In this document: positions 59,292 to 64,000 of the stretch, in pieces
How positions within the stretch are numbered: position 1 is the first letter of the stretch
How the letters are laid out: each line of letters starts with the position of its first letter
From: Aestuariivirga litoralis
Lineage (GTDB): Bacteria > Pseudomonadota > Alphaproteobacteria > Rhizobiales > Aestuariivirgaceae
Length of the DNA stretch: 64,000 bases
Assembly: GCF_003234965.1 (NCBI RefSeq)
Contig: NZ_QKVK01000001.1
Span: 124,001 to 188,000 of the forward strand
Direction: 5' to 3'
Notes under the pieces: generated by a model
What the model was told of the DNA's origin: nothing
The model's input: only the letters and a program-made list of their open reading frames with translations
Database searches by the model: none
Made by a program: the position numbers and the translations under genes

Positions 59292-59826
59292 TCTGGCTGT
59301 CGCCCAGCAGGCTGGCACGGTCGATCCAGTCGCGCACCGCCTCGCGGTTGGCAGGCGAGACCATGTGATAGAGCACCTTGCGGTAGAGATGCGCGGCATT
59401 GCCCTCGGGCAGCGCCACGGCGCGGCGGATGCGGTTCATCTGCGGGCCCATGAGGCGCTGGCGCAGCTCCTCGCCCGCCGCGGTCAGGTGGAGCAGGCGC
59501 TGGCGGCGGTCGGTCTCGCCTTCCTTCTGGAAGACATAGCCCTTGTCGATCAGCTCCTTCAGCACCCGGCCAAGGCTCTGCTTGGTGATCTGCAGGATGT
59601 CGAGCAGCTGCTGCACCGTCATGCCGGGGTCGCGGCCCACGAAATGGAGAACGCGGTGATGGGCGCGGCCGAAACCGTACTGGCCGAGGATCTCGTCCGG
59701 ATCCGACACGAAGTCGCGGTAGGCGAAGAACATCAGCTCGATGAGTGCAACCGTGTCCTGGTCGCTCAGGGCATGTTCGCTCGCGGGATGATCGCCCAAT
59801 CCTTGGGCAGAAATTACGTCAGCCAT
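59281..59826 (-). CDS. petP: MarR-family regulator, PetP-like
   Basis: A 181-residue MarR-type winged-helix protein: LIELMFFAYRDFVSDPDEIL, then GFGRAHHRVLHFVGRDPGMT, recognition helix ITKQSLGRVLKELIDKGYVF and wing GETDRRQRLLHLTAAGEEL. Member of the PetP group, small ligands or redox signals unknown. First gene of petP-petR-kinase, divergent from ilvE; the 116-base gap contains TTGACA-N17-TACGCT toward ilvE. Its own promoter is not clear. Regulates, with PetR, respiratory genes in Rhodobacter; here targets are inference. Confidence 0.85.
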   Translation of the reverse strand: MADVISAQGLGDHPASEHALSDQDTVALIELMFFAYRDFVSDPDEILGQYGFGRAHHRVLHFVGRDPGMTVQQLLDILQITKQSLGRVLKELIDKGYVFQKEGETDRRQRLLHLTAAGEELRQRLMGPQMNRIRRAVALPEGNAAHLYRKVLYHMVSPANREAVRDWIDRASLLGDSQNGG

Positions 59827-59827
59827 G

Positions 59828-59856
59828 TTGACATATTTAAACCCATTGGCTACGCT
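59828..59856 (+). promoter_or_regulatory. Probable ilvE promoter
   Basis: TTGACA at 59828-59833, a 17-base spacer and TACGCT at 59851-59856, in the petP-ilvE gap. A start near 59863 leaves a leader of about 80 bases. The -35 is perfect; the -10 is poor. Confidence 0.45.
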
Positions 59857-59942
59857 TGGCCAGTTGAAAGTGAAAAGCGGGGGCGAAAGGCTGGAAAATC
59901 AGCTGCTTGGCACCCTTATATCCCGGACAGGAGCGGCACACC

Positions 59943-60830
59943 ATGGCAGGCATTCCCTTCGACCAGCGCGACGGCTGGATCTGGTTCAACGGCGAGATCG
60001 TGCCGTGGAAGGACGCCAAGGTGCATGTGCTGACCCATGGCCTGCATTACGGCTCCTCCGTGTTCGAGGGCGAGCGCGCCTATGACGGCGTGATCTTCAA
60101 GTCGACGGAGCATTCGATCCGCTTCAGGAAGTCGGCCGAGATCATGGATTTCGAGATCCCCTTCTCCGTCGAGGAACTGAACGCGGCGAAGGACAAGGTC
60201 GTGGCCTTGAACGGCGGCGGCGACCAGTACGTCCGCCCCGTCGCGTGGCGCGGCTCGGAGATGATGGCGGTCTCCGCCCAGCACAACAAGATCCACGTGG
60301 CAATCGCCACCTGGGCCTGGCCCTCGATGTTCGACCCCGAGACCAAGATGAAGGGCATCAAGCTCGACATCGCGGACTATCGCCGCCCCGATCCGCAGTG
60401 CGCGCCGGTCCATGCCAAGGCGGCGGGCCTCTACATGATCTGCACCATCTCCAAGCACAAGGCGGAGAAGAAGGGCTATGCCGACGCCATGATGCTGGAC
60501 TGGCAGGGCCGTGTGGCGGAATGCACCGGCGCCAACATCTTCTTCACCCGTGACGGCGCCATCCACACGCCGATCGCCGACTGCTTCCTCAACGGCATCA
60601 CCCGCCAGACGGTGATCGCGCTGGCCAAGGAACAGGGCCTCGAGGTGATCGAGCGCCGGATCATGCCGGACGAGCTCCCGAGCTTCAACGAGTGCTTCAT
60701 CGTCGGCTCCGCCGCGGAGGTGACGCCGGTCGCGGAGATCGGCCCCTACAGCTTCAAGCCGGGCAACATCAGCCGCACCATGATGGACGCCTACACCAAT
60801 GCGGTCAGGCCGAAGTCCAAGGCGGCCTGA
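59943..60830 (+). CDS. ilvE: Branched-chain amino acid aminotransferase
   Basis: The ATG at 59943 gives 295 residues of the class IV aminotransferase fold. HVLTHGLHYGSSVFEGERAY is typical; the PLP lysine lies in VHAKAAGLYM, and GRVAECTGANIFFTRDG plus FIVGSAAEVTPVAEI complete the cofactor site. It transfers amino groups in isoleucine, leucine and valine synthesis. The gene is followed by a strong terminator. Divergent from petP, a common arrangement in alphaproteobacteria. Confidence 0.94.
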   Translation: MAGIPFDQRDGWIWFNGEIVPWKDAKVHVLTHGLHYGSSVFEGERAYDGVIFKSTEHSIRFRKSAEIMDFEIPFSVEELNAAKDKVVALNGGGDQYVRPVAWRGSEMMAVSAQHNKIHVAIATWAWPSMFDPETKMKGIKLDIADYRRPDPQCAPVHAKAAGLYMICTISKHKAEKKGYADAMMLDWQGRVAECTGANIFFTRDGAIHTPIADCFLNGITRQTVIALAKEQGLEVIERRIMPDELPSFNECFIVGSAAEVTPVAEIGPYSFKPGNISRTMMDAYTNAVRPKSKAA

Positions 60831-60854
60831 GCCCTTGTCACCTGCCTTCGCAGC

Positions 60855-60888
60855 AAGCCGCGCCAGCACTGGCGCGGCTTTTCTGTTT
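60855..60888 (+). terminator. Intrinsic terminator of ilvE
   Basis: AAGCCGCGCCA-GCAC-TGGCGCGGCTT forms a perfect 11-base stem with a four-base loop, followed by TTCTGTTT, 24 bases past the ilvE stop. Confidence 0.9.
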
Positions 60889-60964
60889 GTTAAGGGCATC
60901 GGCCTAGCGGTTTGACCGCGTGCAACGGATTTCATAGCTTGCGCGCTTCGCAAGGAGGTCACCA

Positions 60965-61315
60965 ATGACTCATCTCGGAAAATTCATGCTCGCCGGCTTG
61001 GCCGCGGCGGCGCTGGCGCTGGCAGCGGCACCCGCCGCACAGGCCAAGACCATGGGCCCGACGGCGGCAGCCATCGTCGGCGGTGTTGCCGGCGTGGCGG
61101 TGGGCGCTGCCATTGCCGATGCGGCGAAGCCGAAGAAAAAGAAGATCGTGTATGAGGGCTATGCGCCGCCCTATGCGCCGGGCCAGTACGACCCCTATTT
61201 CAACCAGGCCTACAGCCCCGTGGCCGGTGTCGTGTGCTATCCCGCACAGCGCGCCTGCTACAACAATGGCGGCACGGTGAACGGCACCTGGACGCGCCGG
61301 GCCTTTGGCTACTGA
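60965..61315 (+). CDS. Small secreted protein with Gly/Ala zipper
   Basis: A 116-residue protein with a signal peptide (FMLAGLAAAALALAAAPAAQA-KT), a glycine/alanine zipper helix (AAAIVGGVAGVAVGAAIADA) and a basic PKKKK patch, then a Tyr/Pro-rich end (YEGYAPPYAPGQYDPYFNQA) with two cysteines (VVCYPAQRACYNNG). Such zipper proteins often associate with the outer membrane. The start is preceded by AAGGAGG. The family is unknown; a second secreted gene follows in 13 bases. Confidence 0.75.
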   Translation: MTHLGKFMLAGLAAAALALAAAPAAQAKTMGPTAAAIVGGVAGVAVGAAIADAAKPKKKKIVYEGYAPPYAPGQYDPYFNQAYSPVAGVVCYPAQRACYNNGGTVNGTWTRRAFGY

Positions 61316-61328
61316 TCGGAGAATGACG

Positions 61329-61772
61329 ATGAGCATGATTTCAATTCTCCGCCGCGGCGCTGCCGCCGCACTCGTCCTCGGCCTTGCCGCCTCCGCCGCC
61401 CAGGCGGACGCCGCCGACGATTTCCGCATCGACGATGCCTGGAAGGCGGCGCTGCAGGACACCGACGGCATCCTCAACGACAAGCAGATGGCGGTGGTCA
61501 ATTCGATCGCCTATGCCGCCTCCGCGGCGCTCCTGTGCGACGGGATCGACATCGACCCCGAGAAGGTGGCCGTCGCCACCACCGCCGTGCTGGCCGAGAC
61601 GCCGCCCGACCTCACTGACGAGGAACAGCTCGAACGCTACACCAACATCATGCTGATGATGGGCACGGCGAAGGGCATTCTTCTTGCCGAGGGCGCGCTG
61701 CACAAGGAGGCCTTCTGCGCCACCGCCAACACCGAAAAGGCGGACGCGCAGGCAACCACCTTCTGGAAGTAG
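61329..61772 (+). CDS. Small secreted protein of unknown function
   Basis: The ATG at 61329 (GGAG seven bases upstream) gives 147 residues; an ATG two codons earlier sits too close to the ribosome-binding site. Signal peptide SILRRGAAAALVLGLAASAA-QA; the mature part is helical with two cysteines (AALLCDGID and AFCATAN), and it ends TTFWK. I recognise no family. Separated from the preceding secreted gene by 13 bases and probably cotranscribed with it. Confidence 0.75.
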   Translation: MSMISILRRGAAAALVLGLAASAAQADAADDFRIDDAWKAALQDTDGILNDKQMAVVNSIAYAASAALLCDGIDIDPEKVAVATTAVLAETPPDLTDEEQLERYTNIMLMMGTAKGILLAEGALHKEAFCATANTEKADAQATTFWK

Positions 61773-61808
61773 TTGGCAGGACTCGCGCCTGCCGACTAGA
61801 GTGCCGGC

Positions 61809-63269
61809 ATGGCGACTGACTGTGATTACCTGATCATCGGCGGCGGCTCCTCCGGGGCCGTCGTCGCACGCAGGCTGGCGGAGAAGACCACGGGCCGCAT
61901 CATCCTTCTCGAAGCCGGCAAGAGCGACGAGGGCGACCCGGCGGCGGTGGACCTCAGGCGGCTCGACGAACAGACGGCGGACTATGACTGGGGCTTCCGC
62001 GCAGCACCGCTTGCCGGGTCACCGCCGCTCCTCAACTATGCACGCGCGAAACTGCTGGGCGGCTGCGCCAACCACAATGACTGCGCCTTCATCCGCCCGC
62101 CTGACTCGGACTTCGACCTCTGGGAAGAGCTTGGGGCCACGGGCTGGAATGCCGCGGCCATGGCGCCCTACTGGCAGCGCATCACCGACACCATCACCAT
62201 CGAGACCGCTCCCTGCCACCCGGCGAGCCGGCGCTTCATCGCGGCGGGGCTCGAACTCGGCCTCGACGAGGTCGACTTCGGCCGCGAGGTGCGGCAGGGC
62301 GTGGGGCTGTTTCCGCTGAATGCGAAGGGGCGGACGCGGCAATCCTCCTCCGTCGCCTATCTCCACCCCATCGCGGCGCTGCCGAGGCACCTCGAGGTAT
62401 GGACGGACTGCATGGCGAGCCGGCTCATCATCGAGAACGGCCGCGCCGTGGGCGCCGAGACCTCACGCGGCGAGATCCGCGCAGCGCGCGCCGTGGTGCT
62501 GGCCTGCGGGTCGATCCAGACGCCGCAGCTGATGATGGTGTCAGGCCTGGGACCGGCGGCGCACCTGACGGAACACGGCATCCCGGTGCTGCGCGACCTG
62601 CCCCATCTGGGGCGGCACCTGCGCGACCATGTGGCCGCACCCGTGGTGTGGGAGACGCACGAGGAAGTCTCCGGCTGGGAGATCTGCCCCTTCGAGGCGA
62701 CGATGATGCTGCAGCTGGACAAGGATGCGCCCGCTCCCGACATCCTGTTCCACTTCGGCCTGCGGGTGCGCGAGAAATACGATGACGCGCGGCTGGCGAC
62801 GAAGGGCCCGGCGGTGAAGGCCTCGCCCAACGTGACGCGCGCCGTGAGCGAGGGGTCGGTGCGGCTCTCGGGCCCGACCATGGCGGACAAGCCGGTGATC
62901 GACCTCAACTACTTCGCCGAACCTGCCGACCTCGACCTGCTGGTCAAGGCGCTGAAGCTGACCCGCAGGCTGGGGCAGACGCAGGCGATGGCGCCGCTCT
63001 GCCGGGAGGAAGTGCACCCCGGGCCAGGCGTGCAGACGGACGAGCAGTGGCGCCAGTACATCCGCAGCGTCTGCGAGACGGTCTATCACCCCTGCTGCAC
63101 GGCGGCGATCGGGCGCGTGGTGACGCCGGAGCTGAAGGTGATGGGGATCGATGGGCTGTTCATCGCCGATGCCTCGGTGTTTGCCTCGCTCATCACGGTG
63201 AACATCAATTCAGCCGTCATGATGGTGGCCGAAAGGGCGGCGGACCTGATCGTCAATCCTCGCGGATAG
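61809..63269 (+). CDS. GMC family FAD-dependent oxidoreductase
   Basis: A 486-residue flavoprotein of the glucose-methanol-choline family. FAD fingerprint [20 protein letters not shown] at the start, GMC signature [17 protein letters not shown] and [15 protein letters not shown], and the C-terminal catalytic His in [12 protein letters not shown] with the later [19 protein letters not shown]. These oxidise alcohols or sugars, often with electrons passed to a quinone or oxygen. Note the middle Cys-Cys (HPCCTAAIG) where choline dehydrogenases usually have G-T-C/S. Substrate unknown; no betaine genes nearby. Confidence 0.9.
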   Translation: MATDCDYLIIGGGSSGAVVARRLAEKTTGRIILLEAGKSDEGDPAAVDLRRLDEQTADYDWGFRAAPLAGSPPLLNYARAKLLGGCANHNDCAFIRPPDSDFDLWEELGATGWNAAAMAPYWQRITDTITIETAPCHPASRRFIAAGLELGLDEVDFGREVRQGVGLFPLNAKGRTRQSSSVAYLHPIAALPRHLEVWTDCMASRLIIENGRAVGAETSRGEIRAARAVVLACGSIQTPQLMMVSGLGPAAHLTEHGIPVLRDLPHLGRHLRDHVAAPVVWETHEEVSGWEICPFEATMMLQLDKDAPAPDILFHFGLRVREKYDDARLATKGPAVKASPNVTRAVSEGSVRLSGPTMADKPVIDLNYFAEPADLDLLVKALKLTRRLGQTQAMAPLCREEVHPGPGVQTDEQWRQYIRSVCETVYHPCCTAAIGRVVTPELKVMGIDGLFIADASVFASLITVNINSAVMMVAERAADLIVNPRG

Positions 63270-63303
63270 GTAGATTCCCGGACTTGCAACGGCGTGCACG
63301 TCT

Positions 63304-63327
63304 GGGCAGTTTCCCCGAAACTGACCC
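63304..63327. promoter_or_regulatory. Operator-like dyad before the amidohydrolase
   Basis: GGG-C-AGTTT-CCCCG-AAACT-GA-CCC, an inverted repeat with five- and three-base arms, lies 17 bases before the amidohydrolase ATG. It could be a repressor site or a small hairpin; no regulator is identified. Confidence 0.35.
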
Positions 63328-63343
63328 AACCGGAGATATGGCC

Positions 63344-64000
63344 ATGCCGAGGCTCATGCTGCCTTCATTGTTCGGAGCCCTGCTCCTGTCATCCGCCACG
63401 CTGGCGCATGCGGCGGGCGGCACGGCGGACGCCATCTATGTCAACGGTGACATCCTCACCATGGCGAGCAAGGACCCGAGCTATGCCGAGGCCATCGCGG
63501 TCGAAGACGGCAGGATCGCCTTCGTGGGCTCGAAGGAGGAGGCGCTGAAGCTGAAGGGCGCGGCCACCAAGCTCATCGACCTCCAGGGCCACACGCTGCT
63601 GCCGGGCTTCATCGATACCCACGGCCACATGATCTATTTCGGCAAGAACATGATCGACGCCGACCTGTTCGGCACCACGGAGATGTCCGAGGTGATCGCG
63701 CGCATGAAGGCGCAGGCGGACAAGACCCCCGAGGGCGCCTGGATCGTCGGCTTCGGCTATGCCGCGCGCAAGCTGAAGGAACAGCGCCACCCGACGGTGG
63801 AGGAACTCGACCTCGTCTCCGCCGACCGGCCGGTGATGGTGGTCGACTCATCGGGCCACCTCGGTGCGGGCAACAGCGCGCTGTTCAAGCTGCTCGGCCT
63901 CACCGCCGCCACACCCGACCCCGAGGGCGGCAATTTCATGCGCAAGGCGGGCGGCAGAGAGCTGGCGGGCCCGATGGAGGAGACGGCCCTCTTCGCGGTG
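63344..64000 (+). CDS. Amidohydrolase family protein (YtcJ-like), partial
   Basis: The first 219 codons of a gene that runs off the right edge. Starting at the ATG at 63344 (GGAG eight bases upstream; an ATG two codons earlier is too close) gives a signal peptide (MLPSLFGALLLSSATLAHA), then DAIYVNGDILTMASKDPSYA, KLIDLQGHTLLPGFIDTHGH with the metal-binding HxH, and WIVGFGYAARKL. This is the YtcJ/amidohydrolase_3 type of metal-dependent hydrolase, here probably exported. Substrate unknown. The rest of the gene is missing. Confidence 0.85.
   Translation, partial: MPRLMLPSLFGALLLSSATLAHAAGGTADAIYVNGDILTMASKDPSYAEAIAVEDGRIAFVGSKEEALKLKGAATKLIDLQGHTLLPGFIDTHGHMIYFGKNMIDADLFGTTEMSEVIARMKAQADKTPEGAWIVGFGYAARKLKEQRHPTVEELDLVSADRPVMVVDSSGHLGAGNSALFKLLGLTAATPDPEGGNFMRKAGGRELAGPMEETALFAV

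Noticed and set aside
57264-59453. Plus-strand frame (729 codons) antisense to the kinase and PetR
   Set aside because: No ribosome-binding site or domain and covers conserved catalytic motifs of real genes on the other strand.

Overview
The window looks like chromosomal DNA from a high-GC alphaproteobacterium, most likely order Hyphomicrobiales (Rhizobiales). This rests on syntenic blocks familiar from that order: lrp-trxB-lsrB, petA-petB-petC beside mtnP, apt and hemF, prs-rplY-pth-ychF, and lgt-midA-pgeF. It also rests on families typical of the group (DUF992, DUF922, PetP/PetR-type regulators) and on three kinds of intergenic palindromic repeat. I see no rRNA, tRNA, CRISPR array, prophage, transposase or plasmid replication gene. 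The species cannot be told from sequence alone.

Layout. 0-3.2 kb: a BenE-type transporter (cut by the window edge) translationally coupled to an Lrp/AsnC regulator, divergent from trxB-lsrB; a LysR-type dyad sits just before trxB. 3.2-8.6 kb: palindromic repeat, terminator, msrP, then a three-gene membrane/glycan operon (YfhO-like protein, GT2 glycosyltransferase, methyltransferase). 8.6-23.3 kb: an EF-G paralogue, two DUF992 secreted proteins, DUF1993, aspartate aminotransferase, a flavin monooxygenase, several secreted proteins, an NCS2 nucleobase permease with a C-terminal HATPase-like tail, rlmJ, a DUF892 protein and uvrB. 23.3-26.2 kb is the most irregular part: repeats, an orphan antitoxin-like gene, an AT-richer membrane-protein gene, a probably frameshifted small membrane gene and a CPBP protease.

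26.2-37 kb: two related lipoproteins around an L,D-transpeptidase and a HAD hydrolase, an MBL hydrolase, a transporter run (MFS-MFS-EamA) overlapping prmB, a cold-shock gene with a long leader, two tandem DUF922 secreted metalloprotease-like genes, and mtnP. 37-44 kb: the cytochrome bc1 operon petABC, trmL, a TadG-type VWA protein, hemF and apt. 44-54 kb: paired MaoC hot-dog proteins, ychF-pth-rplY, prs, a lipoprotein, and the lgt-midA-pgeF-M24 operon. 54-64 kb: ubiK, YbjN, proC, csaA, NUDIX, then a petP-petR-histidine kinase operon divergent from ilvE, two small secreted proteins, a GMC oxidoreductase and the start of an amidohydrolase.

How the genes work together. Respiration and heme form one theme (petABC, hemF, and the PetP/PetR pair that in Rhodobacter governs bc1 synthesis). 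Translation is another (EF-G paralogue, rlmJ, prmB, trmL, ychF, pth, bL25, CsaA). Redox repair is represented by trxB/LsrB and MsrP, and envelope biogenesis by lgt, pgeF, L,D-transpeptidase and lipoproteins. Most of the window is ordinary housekeeping. The observations most worth following are the permease/HATPase-like fusion, the M24-fold hydrolase lacking metal ligands, the cysteine-rich insert in the VWA protein, the strong promoter at 56.4 kb with no gene behind it, the GANTC cluster before the YbjN gene, and the AT-richer 23.7-25 kb patch. I do not see a clear multi-gene defence or otherwise novel system.
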